NCBI GenBank assembly: GCA_035687245.1
Contig: DASRYH010000068.1
Span: forward strand, 1-64,000
Length of the DNA: 64,000 bases
Source: DASRYH01 sp035687245
GTDB lineage: Bacteria > Actinomycetota > Coriobacteriia > Anaerosomatales > PHET01
Direction of reading: 5' to 3'
This document shows, piece after piece, positions 25,534 through 33,685 of the stretch; within the stretch, counting starts at the first letter, position 1; the number at the start of each line of letters is the position of its first letter. A program made the position numbers and the translations under genes. The notes under the pieces were generated by a model. The model saw nothing but the letters and a program-made list of their open reading frames with translations, did not search any database and was not told where the DNA came from.

Positions 25534-26267
25534 GGCGACCCACAGGGCTCATCGCGGATATATGGGGCATGCGGGGCGCGATCACGCTCGCGCTTGTGAT
25601 GCTGGCCGCTACACTCGCTTCGAGCATGGTTGTCGTGGTGGTCGCCGAGACGAGTGACTCGCTTCGCCTCGCGCACGAGTCGCTGACAACGCTCGTCGTG
25701 GGCATCGGGCTCTCACTTTCGTACCTCATCGTGATCCTCGTGGCGTGGGCCGGCTCGCGCGCGTCGGGCGTGAGCTTCGGCGACGGTGTCGGCCTGCGGC
25801 GTGTCTCTCCGGGGACGGCTGTGCGGGCGGGCATCACCGTGGCCGTCGGCGCGCGGCTGCTCACGGGTGCTTACGGAGTCGCACTCAAGGCGCTGGGGGT
25901 CGACCTGAGCACCCAAGCTGCCGATCCCACCAAACTGCTGCCGGGCGGCTCGCTTGGCGTCGCTTTCACGGTGCTGCTGGTGGTAGTGCTCGCGCCGGTT
26001 GCCGAAGAGATCGTCTTCCGCGGCGTGCTACTGCCCGTCATCTCGGACAAGTGGGGCGTGTTCTGGGGAGTGACGCTGAGTTCGCTGATCTTCACGGCGA
26101 TGCATCTTGTGCCCTACACGATGCCTCCGATCCTGCTGCTTGCGCTCGCTCTGTCGTGGCTGTTCTTCCGCACGCGGTCCCTCTGGCCGGCGATCGTCGC
26201 GCATGCGGCCTTCAACGGTATCGGTCTCATCGTGGTCTACGCGCTCGGCAAGGGTGCGGGCCTGTGA
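25530..26267 (+). CDS. CPBP family intramembrane metalloprotease
   Basis: 245 residues, about seven membrane helices. The CPBP (CAAX protease/Abi) motifs are present: PVAEEIVFRGVL (catalytic Glu pair and Arg, near residue 155), FTAMHLVPY and HAAFNGIGL. GTG start overlapping the ligA stop by four bases. It is followed, again with a GTGA overlap, by a second CPBP protein fused to a ferredoxin. Family members process prenylated proteins, bacteriocins or anti-sigma factors. The substrate here is unknown. Confidence 0.88.
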   Translation: MRRPTGLIADIWGMRGAITLALVMLAATLASSMVVVVVAETSDSLRLAHESLTTLVVGIGLSLSYLIVILVAWAGSRASGVSFGDGVGLRRVSPGTAVRAGITVAVGARLLTGAYGVALKALGVDLSTQAADPTKLLPGGSLGVAFTVLLVVVLAPVAEEIVFRGVLLPVISDKWGVFWGVTLSSLIFTAMHLVPYTMPPILLLALALSWLFFRTRSLWPAIVAHAAFNGIGLIVVYALGKGAGL

Positions 26268-27457
26268 GCTCGGCGAACCTCTCGGTTCGTCCCGACCTCT
26301 GCGACAACTGCGGACGTTGCGTGCCCGCATGTCCGCGCGGCGAGCTGCGCGTTGGCGGCGGCTACATCTACGTGGACGCCTCGACCTGCGACGGCTGCAT
26401 GCAGTGCGTCGCGGCCTGCAACACGGGCGCTATCTCGGTGCGCGCCGGTCGCGGTTCGGCAGCGGGGCTTGCGGTACAGCCGGGTGACGTCTCGCATGTG
26501 GTGGTGAGTTCGCGCGCCGAGGCCAAGGCGCTTCGCAAAGCTGCCGAAGCGGCCGCGTCCAAACCGGCGATGCGGAAGAAGGCGAGTGCGACGGCGGGCG
26601 CAGCAGCACAGAAACGACAAGGTGCGGCCGCGTCGTCGAAGCCACGGCCCGCTGCGGACTCCGCACCGGCGCAGCGACGGGCGGCGGGCACGCGCTCGGA
26701 GTCCGCGTCGGCTGCCTCCCCCAAGCCACGCGCCGCCGCAGCTCACGGAGCCGATGGGGCGAGGTGGGGTGTGATCGATGCCGCAACGGTTGCGGGCGTG
26801 CTGCTCGCGTCCCTGCTCGCGAAAGAGGCCGTGCTGGGCTCGACTGTGTTCGGTGTGATGCCCGCGAGCGGCAGGGCACTTGGGCGCGCGGGTGTGCTTG
26901 CCGTCTTCTACGCCATCCAGATCGCGCTGGCCGCGTTTCTCGCGCACCGGCGCGGCATGACGCTTCCCGAGGCGTTTCGGCTCAAGCTCGGGGAGGGCGA
27001 CTTCACGGCCGCGGCGAAGAGTGTTGGCCTCGTAGCCGCGCTCCTGCTGGGCACCCGGCTGGTCTCCACACTGTGGGGCGCGCTCGCACAGGCAGTGGGC
27101 TGGGCTCCGGCGGCATCCGAAGCGCTCAGCGGCATCTTTGGCGGGGGCTCACTTGGGTTCGTGCTGACGGTTCTGACGGTCGTGGTGGTTGGACCGCTCG
27201 TCGAGGAGATGGTCTTTCGCGGCGTGATCGCCGGTGCGCTGGATCTGCGTTTCGGCATGTGGGTCGCGATCACGACCTCGGCGGCGGCATTTGCCGCGTA
27301 TCACCTCACGGCCTGGGTGGCGGTACCGACGTTCGTCTTGGGCGTTGCGCTGGCGTGGCTCGCCCTGACTCGTGAGACGCTCTGGCCGGCGGTCGCGCTG
27401 CACGCGCTCTACAACGGCGTTGTGGTGGCTGCCGTCTTCTGGCTGCCCGTGCGCTAG
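26264..27457 (+). CDS. Ferredoxin-CPBP protease fusion protein
   Basis: 397 residues from a GTG overlapping the upstream CPBP stop. Residues about 9-60 carry two 4Fe-4S motifs (CDNCGRCVPACP and CDGCMQCVAAC). Residues about 75-165 form an Ala/Lys/Pro-rich linker. Residues about 170-397 form a membrane domain with CPBP motifs LVEEMVFRGVI, FAAYHLTAW and HALYNGV. No frameshift or stop separates the parts, so this is a genuine single frame. A redox-gated intramembrane protease, or a ferredoxin tethered at the membrane, are both possible. I know of no characterised protein with this architecture. Confidence 0.85.
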   Translation: MSSANLSVRPDLCDNCGRCVPACPRGELRVGGGYIYVDASTCDGCMQCVAACNTGAISVRAGRGSAAGLAVQPGDVSHVVVSSRAEAKALRKAAEAAASKPAMRKKASATAGAAAQKRQGAAASSKPRPAADSAPAQRRAAGTRSESASAASPKPRAAAAHGADGARWGVIDAATVAGVLLASLLAKEAVLGSTVFGVMPASGRALGRAGVLAVFYAIQIALAAFLAHRRGMTLPEAFRLKLGEGDFTAAAKSVGLVAALLLGTRLVSTLWGALAQAVGWAPAASEALSGIFGGGSLGFVLTVLTVVVVGPLVEEMVFRGVIAGALDLRFGMWVAITTSAAAFAAYHLTAWVAVPTFVLGVALAWLALTRETLWPAVALHALYNGVVVAAVFWLPVR

Positions 27458-27565
27458 TTCGTGGACGCGGCGGCGAGCTAGCTGTCCGCGAGCGCCTGCG
27501 CACCTAACGCGGCCTGGCCGGTCACAACGTCACCTGTCGCGTTCCTTCGGCAGCTTTCGCTCGGG

Positions 27566-27571
27566 TATGAT
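27566..27571 (+). promoter_or_regulatory. Probable -10 element (TATGAT) before gatC
   Basis: CGGGTATGATGTG, 42 bp before the gatC start. No clear -35 at the usual spacing. Confidence 0.4.
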
Positions 27572-27612
27572 GTGACGACCGCTCGCACACCGATATCCGA
27601 AAGGCCTCACCT

Positions 27613-27915
27613 ATGGCTCTTTCCGAGTCCGAAGTCCGACACGTCGCCATGCTCGCGAGGCTTTCGCTCTCCGACGAGCAGGTCGAGACGCTGCGCGGAG
27701 AACTCAACTCGATCCTCGGCCACATCGACACGATCCAGCAGCTGGATCTCGAGGGTGTCGCGCCGATGACGCACGCCGTTCCGATGGTGAACTCGACGCG
27801 CGACGACGTGGTGGTGGCCGGCCTGCCGCGCGACGCCGCGCTCAAGAACGCTCCTGACGCCGAGGATGGTGCGTTCCGCATCCCCAAGATAGTCGGCGCG
27901 AGCGAGGAGGGCTAG
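27613..27915 (+). CDS. gatC: Asp/Glu-tRNA amidotransferase subunit C
   Basis: 100 residues. The family pattern VRHVAMLARLSLSDEQVE, LNSILGHIDTIQQLD and the C-terminal DGAFRIPKIV are clear. GatC stabilises GatA and helps form the ammonia tunnel of the GatCAB complex, which converts Glu-tRNA-Gln or Asp-tRNA-Asn to the amide. It starts 3 bp upstream of gatA. gatB is 7 kb away with its own promoter. Confidence 0.93.
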   Translation: MALSESEVRHVAMLARLSLSDEQVETLRGELNSILGHIDTIQQLDLEGVAPMTHAVPMVNSTRDDVVVAGLPRDAALKNAPDAEDGAFRIPKIVGASEEG

Positions 27916-27918
27916 GAC

Positions 27919-29409
27919 ATGATCGATCTCTCCAAGCTCTCCGCGACCCAGATTCGCGACGCCATCATCCGAGGTGACTTCTCCGCACGTGAGGCTGCCG
28001 AATCGGCCTTCGCTCGCATCGAGGCGCTCGACACCGACGTGCACGCCTTCAACCAGGTCACGCCCGAGCTGGCGTTTGCCGCCGCCGACCGCGTCGACGA
28101 CATGGTCTGCTCCGGCGCCTCTCCCGACGAGCTGCCGAAGCTCGCTGGCGTGCCGGTAGCATTCAAGGACAACATGAACCTCGTGGGGACGCGCACGACG
28201 TGTTCATCGCGCATCCTCTCCAACTACGAGAGCGTCTACAACTGCAGCGCCGTAGCCAAGATGCTTGAGGCTGGCGCGGTGCCCGTAGGCAAGCTCAACA
28301 TGGACGAGTTCGCCTTCGGCTCCTCGACCGAGAACTCCGCGTTCGGCCCCACGCACAACCCATGGGACCTCGAGCGCGTGCCGGGTGGCTCCAGTGGCGG
28401 CTCTGCGGCAGCAGTGAGCTCCGGCATGGCCACTATCACGCTCGGCAGTGACACAGGCGGCTCGATCCGTCAGCCGGGCGCTCTGTGCGGCACCGTGGCG
28501 ATGAAGCCGACCTACGGCCGCGTGTCGCGTTACGGCATCGTGGCCTTTGCGTCTTCGCTCGACCAGATCGGGCCGTTCTCCAAGAACGTCGAAGACACGG
28601 CGCTTGCGCTCAATGCGATCTGCGGCAAGGACCGCATGGACGCGACCAGCGTCGCCCGCCCGCACGAGGACTTCACCGAGGGCCTGCGTGACGGAGTGAA
28701 GGGCCTGCGTGTGGCAATCGTGCGCGACATGCTCGACCTCGAGGGTTGCGCGTCGGAAGTGCGGCGGGCAACCGAGGCGGCCGCAGAGACCTTGCGCTCG
28801 CTGGGCGCGGATGTGGGCGAGGTCAACCTGCCCAACGCGGAGCACGGCCTGGCCGCCTACTACATCGTCGGCCCCGCAGAGGCGTCTTCGAACCTCGCGC
28901 GCTTCGACGGCATTCGCTACGGCGTGCGCGCCGAAGGAGCCGAGGACGTCATGGATCTCTACACCCGATCTCGTGCCGAAGGCTTCGGCCCGGAGACGAT
29001 TCGGCGCGTGATGCTGGGAACCTACGCACTTTCGGCGGGCTACTACGATGCCTACTACGGCCAGGCGCAGAAGGCGCGCACCGTGATCGCAGCCGACTTC
29101 GCAAAGGCTTTCGCCGACTACGACGTGCTGCTCACCCCGACATCGCCCACCACCGCGTTCAAGATAGGGGAGAAGTCCTCTGATCCGTACGCGATGTACC
29201 TCTCGGACGTCTACACGATCCCGGTGAACCTTGCCGGGAACGTGGGCCTGTCGATGCCGGTGGGCCTGGGCGCCGACACCGGCCTGCCGGTGGGCCTGCA
29301 GCTGATCGGCGACCACTTTGCCGAAGCAAAGGTGTTGCGAGCTGCGGCGGCGTTGGAAGAGGCCGTTGCGTTCGACACCACCCCGCCCATCGTGAGGGCG
29401 CTGGGATAG
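27919..29409 (+). CDS. gatA: Asp/Glu-tRNA amidotransferase subunit A
   Basis: 496 residues. The amidase signature is complete: catalytic Lys in VPVAFKDN, cis-Ser in GGSSGGSAAAV and the nucleophilic Ser in SDTGGSIRQPG. It hydrolyses glutamine and channels ammonia to GatB. GatC precedes it by 3 bp and a hairpin terminator follows within 50 bp. Confidence 0.95.
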   Translation: MIDLSKLSATQIRDAIIRGDFSAREAAESAFARIEALDTDVHAFNQVTPELAFAAADRVDDMVCSGASPDELPKLAGVPVAFKDNMNLVGTRTTCSSRILSNYESVYNCSAVAKMLEAGAVPVGKLNMDEFAFGSSTENSAFGPTHNPWDLERVPGGSSGGSAAAVSSGMATITLGSDTGGSIRQPGALCGTVAMKPTYGRVSRYGIVAFASSLDQIGPFSKNVEDTALALNAICGKDRMDATSVARPHEDFTEGLRDGVKGLRVAIVRDMLDLEGCASEVRRATEAAAETLRSLGADVGEVNLPNAEHGLAAYYIVGPAEASSNLARFDGIRYGVRAEGAEDVMDLYTRSRAEGFGPETIRRVMLGTYALSAGYYDAYYGQAQKARTVIAADFAKAFADYDVLLTPTSPTTAFKIGEKSSDPYAMYLSDVYTIPVNLAGNVGLSMPVGLGADTGLPVGLQLIGDHFAEAKVLRAAAALEEAVAFDTTPPIVRALG

Positions 29410-29455
29410 CGGAGGAAACGGTGCCCCGAGGGGTTCTCGAACCCCAGCGACGAAC

Positions 29456-29492
29456 AAGAGCGATCGTTCCAGTGTATGGAGCGGTCGCTCTT
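29456..29492 (+). terminator. Terminator after gatA
   Basis: Arms 29456-29470 and 29478-29492 form a 15-bp stem with two G-U pairs and a 7-nt loop (AGTGTAT). The 3' arm ends CTCTTCCTTA. A smaller hairpin, GGGGTTCTCGAACCCC, lies just upstream. Confidence 0.72.
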
Positions 29493-29624
29493 CCTTACGC
29501 CGTGCAATTCCACTCTCATTTGTAGCCCACTAGCAGGGGATTTGGATTCTCGGACGGTTCCGGAACGGCGGTCATGAGACAAGTGCGATCGTTCATATGC
29601 ATCGCTAGGGAAGGGAGAGGCCTC

Positions 29625-30086
29625 ATGCCCTCTGTCTACGACCGACACTCCAGCGATAGTGCGACCGCCTTGTCAGTCTCGTTTCGACAGGCGTCCAAGA
29701 GCGCCAGTAACGCCAAGACCCGGCGTGACTGGCCAACGCTCTCGCACATTTGCGGATCGACGGCGCGAGTGCGGGTGCTCATCGTTCTCCTACTTACTGA
29801 TCCCGATGAACGCGTGTGGTTGCGGCAAATCGGACGAGCTGCGTCCGTCGGGTTCGCGGGGCTCTACCGCGAGCTTGGCCACTTTGAACGGGTAGGCATG
29901 ATCAGGAGACGCCGCGACGGCGGAGCGCTCTACTTCGAGGTTGATGAGAGTCACCCGCTTGTGAGGCCGCTCCGGGCGCTGCTACTCGCGACCAAACTCG
30001 CTGACGAGATGCTCCCGCCCCAGAGGTTCGAGGCGCCGCATGAGCCCTTTAGCGCTTACGCACCCGGGCGATCCAAGCTGAGATGA
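29625..30086 (+). CDS. Winged-helix DNA-binding protein, ArsR-like
   Basis: 153 residues from the ATG at 29625, preceded by AGGGAAGGGAGAGG. A Ser/Ala-rich basic N-terminus of about 45 residues leads into a winged helix: TARVRVLIVLLL, WLRQIGRAASVGFAGLYREL and the wing VGMIRRRRDGGALYFEV. The C-terminal helices are short. This resembles small helix-turn-helix proteins coupled to nucleotidyltransferase or ArsR-type regulators. The final 38 bp overlap the 3' end of the convergent UbiB gene. The target is unknown. Confidence 0.72.
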   Translation: MPSVYDRHSSDSATALSVSFRQASKSASNAKTRRDWPTLSHICGSTARVRVLIVLLLTDPDERVWLRQIGRAASVGFAGLYRELGHFERVGMIRRRRDGGALYFEVDESHPLVRPLRALLLATKLADEMLPPQRFEAPHEPFSAYAPGRSKLR

Positions 30087-31704
30087 AGAACCAGCTGCCA
30101 ACGCCAAGGGCGGCAGCCCAGGCGAAGCGCGCGATCCAGATGAACCAGATCGGCAGTGGCGTGTGCTGCAGAAGAAGCGACAGTCCTACGACGAACGCCG
30201 CGACCACCAGCGCAAACGACAACCGGTTCACGGCCTCTTCGAGCCTCGACATGATCGGTTCGAAGTTGGTGGGGTGCACGGCGATTCGGAACTCGCCGGT
30301 GCCGGCTCGCCGCATGAACCTCATGAACGACTCGGGAAGCTCAACCGCGAGCTTGCTGAAGCGCCGCAGCGACTGGGTGACCGTCCGCGCTACCGAATCC
30401 GGTCTGAGCCGCTGGTCGATGATCCCGCGCGCGAACGGCGTCGTCACTGCCACGAAGTCGAAGTCCGGGTCGAGCTGACAGCCGAGGCCCTCAAGCACCA
30501 CGAGTGTGGTGAGCAGTATGGCGAGCTCAGAGGGCATCGCCAGATGGTGGTCGCGCACCAGGTTGAGCACCTCTGCGATGAGATGGCCCACCTCTACTTC
30601 GGCGAGTGACTTGTTGTAGTACTTGGCGATCAGCCTCGAGACCTCGCGCTCGAGGTCGTTGACGTCGATCTCACCGGGCGAACCGGCGGCCGAAACGAGC
30701 GTGTCTACGGCCATTCCTGGATCGTTGTCGATGATGGCGATGAAGAGGTCGGCAAGCTGGTCGCGGCCCACCTGCGAGATGGTGCCGCAGCGGCCGAAGT
30801 CGGTGAACGCGACGCGCCCGTCCTCGAGTGCGAACAGGTTGCCCGGGTGCGGATCGGCGTGGAAGAAGCCGAACTCGAAGATCTGGCGCAGGTAGGCGAA
30901 GATACCCCGCTTGGCGAGATCCGCCCGGCTGTAGCCTGCCGCGTCAAGCAGGTCCGCTCGGTTCATCGGGACGCCGTGGATGAGCTCGGTAGTCAGCACC
31001 CGCCGAGTCGTGTAGTCCCAGTAGATCTCTGGAATGACGATCTCTTCGGCGTTCACGAACAGCTTGCGCAGGCGCTCTCCAGCGTGGGCCTCGGCGAGGT
31101 AGTCGAGTTCCCCGCGAACAGCGGTGGCGAACTCGTTCACGATGTCGACGACGTCGTAGCGCTCGCCCAGCTCACCGTGCTGTGCCACGAAACGTGCCTG
31201 CGTCAGGAGGATGTCGAGGTCGACAGTGACGACCTCTTCGACGTTGGGTCGCTGAACCTTCACGGCGACCTCGGTGCCGTCCTTCAGGGTGGCGGAGTGC
31301 ACCTGCCCGAGCGAGGCCGAGGCCAGTGGCTTGCGATCGAACGTCGTAAAGATGTCGTCGACAGGCTCGCCAAACTCGGCCTCGATGACCGATGCGACCT
31401 GCTCGAAATCGATCGGCGCAACCTGATCCTGAAGCTTGCGAAGCTCGGCGATGAAGTTGTCGGGGATGATGTCGGAGCGCGTCGACGCGGCCTGCCCGAT
31501 CTTGACGAAGGCGGGTCCCAGACGCTCGATGGTGTGGCGCAGGCGCTCCGGTACGAGCTCCGGTTCACCGCGGGATCGGCCGATTCGGCCAGACACAGGG
31601 GCGAACCGCCGAAGGCCGGTCACATCGAGGGCGTTGTCCAACCCCTCGTCGACCAACACACCGACGATCTCGCGGTATCGCTGAAGGTGCTTGTATGGAG
31701 GCAC
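30049..31704 (-). CDS. ABC1/UbiB-family atypical kinase
   Basis: 551 residues. Family motifs are in order: LGPAFVKIGQAASTRSDIIP (KxGQ), ASASLGQVHSATLKDG (Ala-rich loop), VAVKVQRPNV (nucleotide-binding Lys), FHADPHPGNLF and AFTDFGRCGT. Two C-terminal membrane helices (about 495-545) anchor the protein. UbiB-type proteins are ATPases needed for quinone biosynthesis or lipid handling in many bacteria, and here menaquinone would be the relevant quinone. A small coiled-coil gene lies 34 bp upstream in the same direction. Confidence 0.92.
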   Translation of the reverse strand: MPPYKHLQRYREIVGVLVDEGLDNALDVTGLRRFAPVSGRIGRSRGEPELVPERLRHTIERLGPAFVKIGQAASTRSDIIPDNFIAELRKLQDQVAPIDFEQVASVIEAEFGEPVDDIFTTFDRKPLASASLGQVHSATLKDGTEVAVKVQRPNVEEVVTVDLDILLTQARFVAQHGELGERYDVVDIVNEFATAVRGELDYLAEAHAGERLRKLFVNAEEIVIPEIYWDYTTRRVLTTELIHGVPMNRADLLDAAGYSRADLAKRGIFAYLRQIFEFGFFHADPHPGNLFALEDGRVAFTDFGRCGTISQVGRDQLADLFIAIIDNDPGMAVDTLVSAAGSPGEIDVNDLEREVSRLIAKYYNKSLAEVEVGHLIAEVLNLVRDHHLAMPSELAILLTTLVVLEGLGCQLDPDFDFVAVTTPFARGIIDQRLRPDSVARTVTQSLRRFSKLAVELPESFMRFMRRAGTGEFRIAVHPTNFEPIMSRLEEAVNRLSFALVVAAFVVGLSLLLQHTPLPIWFIWIARFAWAAALGVGSWFFISAWIARVRKR

Positions 31705-31738
31705 GGTGCCGAGAGTGGGCCGCTACGGGAGCGGCGTG

Positions 31739-32104
31739 CTACTCGTCGGCGGAAGGTGCGGCGCCACCGGCCTGCGCTATCAGCATCGCCTTGATCTCGG
31801 CGATCTGCCCGCGCAGCTCTTCGACATCCTCTTTGCTGGCCATGCCGGCGCCCTTGACTGCCTTGTCGGCTTCGCGCTGCACGACGTTGCGGACGGCCTC
31901 CTGCTGCTTCTCGGCCATGTTGCCGATCCGCTCGGCGACGTCCTTGGCCTCTGACTTCGACATCTTGCCGCGCTCGATGAGATCGTCGGCGATCTCGCTC
32001 GTCTTCTCGCGAGTCATCTCGATCGCGCCGAGCCCCATCATGAACGCGCTTTCCATCAGACCGGCTACGTCAAACGGAACGTCGCGCTTCTTGTCCTCCG
32101 CCAT
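31739..32104 (-). CDS. Phasin-like coiled-coil protein
   Basis: 121 residues from the ATG at 32104, behind GGGAGGG. Largely helical with heptads: LMESAFMMGLGAIEMTREKT, ADDLIERGKMSKSEAKDVAE and a C-terminal KEDVEELRGQIAEIKAML. This is the pattern of phasin-like proteins that sit next to ABC1/UbiB kinase genes in many bacteria, where they are thought to be partners. It probably forms an operon with the kinase. Confidence 0.78.
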   Translation of the reverse strand: MAEDKKRDVPFDVAGLMESAFMMGLGAIEMTREKTSEIADDLIERGKMSKSEAKDVAERIGNMAEKQQEAVRNVVQREADKAVKGAGMASKEDVEELRGQIAEIKAMLIAQAGGAAPSADE

Positions 32105-32277
32105 GTTGCCCTCCCTCGGAAATGGAAGTCCAAGACAAGGATACCCCTCTAGCACGCTGACGTGCGGGATTTCGGTGGGAATGGGGGCGCCAAAGCGGTC
32201 AGCGGCGGGCCTTTGCTTGCCGACTGGTTCGCCAAGCGTGGTTCTGCCGCTTGCCCGCGGCCGAAAACCGCCGCCCG

Positions 32278-33498
32278 CTACCCGGCCGGTTCGGCGAGAA
32301 CGGCGATCACCTGGTCGATCGCGAAGTCCAGATCTTCCTTCGAGATCGAGAGCGGAGGAGCCAGCCGAATGGTCGTGGCATGCGTGTCCTTCACGATGAC
32401 GCCGCGCCCCAGAAGTCGCTCGCAGTAGCCTCGCGCGGGACCGGCGCCGGGCTTGAGGACGATGCCGGCCCACAGGCCCACACCGCGGACCTCAGCCACG
32501 ACCTCGGGTGCTTCGGCGCGAAGGCGCGCGTGCAGGTGCTCACCAAGCACGCGGGAGCGCTCCTGAAACTCGCCAGTCCGCACGAGCTCGAGCACCGCGA
32601 TGCCAACCGCGCACGCGAGGGGATTGCCGCCGAAGGTCGAACCGTGCGTGCCGGCCGTCATCACGCCCACGACCTCACGCGAGCCTACGATTGCCGACAG
32701 GGGCATGATTCCACCGCCCAGCGCCTTGCCCAGAATCAGCAGGTCGGGCTTGACGCCCTCGCGGTCGCAAGCGAAGGTCGCGCCGGTACGCCCGAAGCCC
32801 GTCTGGATCTCGTCGGCGATCATGAGGACGTCGTGGCGAGTGCAGACGTCGCGCACGGCCCGCAAATAGCCGTCCGGTGGCACGATCACGCCAGCCTCCC
32901 CCTGCACGGGTTCCACGAGAAAGCCGACGACGTTCGGGTCTTGCGCAAGCACCCGCTCGAGCGCGTCCGCGTCGCCGAATGGAATCGAGACGAAGCCGGG
33001 TGTGAACGGAGCGAAGCCGCTGCGCGAGCCTTCGTCGCTCGAGAAGCTGATGATCGTGGTCGTGCGCCCGTGGAAGTTGTGGTCGCACACGACGATCGTG
33101 GCTTTGCCGGGCTCCACTCCCTTCACGTCGTAGCCCCACTTGCGCGCGGCTTTGATAGCGGTTTCCACGCCTTCGGCACCGGTGTTCATCGCGAGCACCA
33201 TCTCATGGCCGCATACATCCGCCAGCTCGCGGCAGAAGCGACCGAAGATCTCGGCGTGGACCGCGCGGCTGGTGAGCGTGAGCCTATCGAGCTGCTTGCG
33301 TGCAGCGGCGACGAGCATGGGGTGGCGGTGTCCGAAGTTCAGCGCCGAATATGCAGAGAGGAAGTCGAGGTATCGCTTGCCCTCGATGTCGGTGACCCAT
33401 GAGCCTTCGGCGGACGTGACTACAACGGGCAGCGGGTGATAGTTCGGCGCCGAATGGAGCTGCTCGGAAGCGATGTAGCCTTCGGTGATGCCCGTCAT
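32278..33498 (-). CDS. rocD: Ornithine--oxo-acid aminotransferase
   Basis: 406 residues from the ATG at 33498. A class III PLP aminotransferase: NTGAEGVETAIKAARKWGY, the Asp of LMIADEIQTGFGRTG, PLP Lys258 in LILGKALGGG and the HGSTFGGNPLACAV loop. The N-terminal NYHPLPVVV and SAYSALNFGHRHP are typical of ornithine aminotransferase rather than acetylornithine aminotransferase. It links ornithine with glutamate semialdehyde and proline. No other arginine or proline genes are near. Confidence 0.9.
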   Translation of the reverse strand: MTGITEGYIASEQLHSAPNYHPLPVVVTSAEGSWVTDIEGKRYLDFLSAYSALNFGHRHPMLVAAARKQLDRLTLTSRAVHAEIFGRFCRELADVCGHEMVLAMNTGAEGVETAIKAARKWGYDVKGVEPGKATIVVCDHNFHGRTTTIISFSSDEGSRSGFAPFTPGFVSIPFGDADALERVLAQDPNVVGFLVEPVQGEAGVIVPPDGYLRAVRDVCTRHDVLMIADEIQTGFGRTGATFACDREGVKPDLLILGKALGGGIMPLSAIVGSREVVGVMTAGTHGSTFGGNPLACAVGIAVLELVRTGEFQERSRVLGEHLHARLRAEAPEVVAEVRGVGLWAGIVLKPGAGPARGYCERLLGRGVIVKDTHATTIRLAPPLSISKEDLDFAIDQVIAVLAEPAG

Positions 33499-33647
33499 GT
33501 GACAGTGGCTCCTCGTGGTCGTCGGCAAGGTCGCTCAGCCGAGCGGCCGCTCGAGCCTCATGCTAGCACCGATGCATAGACCTGAGGGGTTTGTGGATTG
33601 TTGATGTGACGTGGTCGCAACGAAGTCAGCGCGTAGACGCTATCAAG

Positions 33648-33653
33648 TAGAAT
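33648..33653 (+). promoter_or_regulatory. Probable -10 element (TAGAAT) before the PASTA gene
   Basis: AAGTAGAATCGG 33 bp before the start codon, in the divergent gap with rocD. The -35 is not clear. Confidence 0.42.
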
Positions 33654-33685
33654 CGGCAGTGCGGTATCCAGACACAGGAGGTCGG

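Noticed and set aside
25745..26263. N-terminal extension of the ferredoxin-CPBP frame back to 25745
   Set aside because: The extension is the shifted frame of the upstream CPBP gene, while a GTG at 26264 overlaps that gene's stop in the usual way.
29410..29624. Small gene or tRNA between gatA and the winged-helix gene
   Set aside because: The clover-like hairpins resolve into a 15-bp terminator and a short GGGG/CCCC stem. No tRNA anticodon arm, CCA end or coding frame with a ribosome site.
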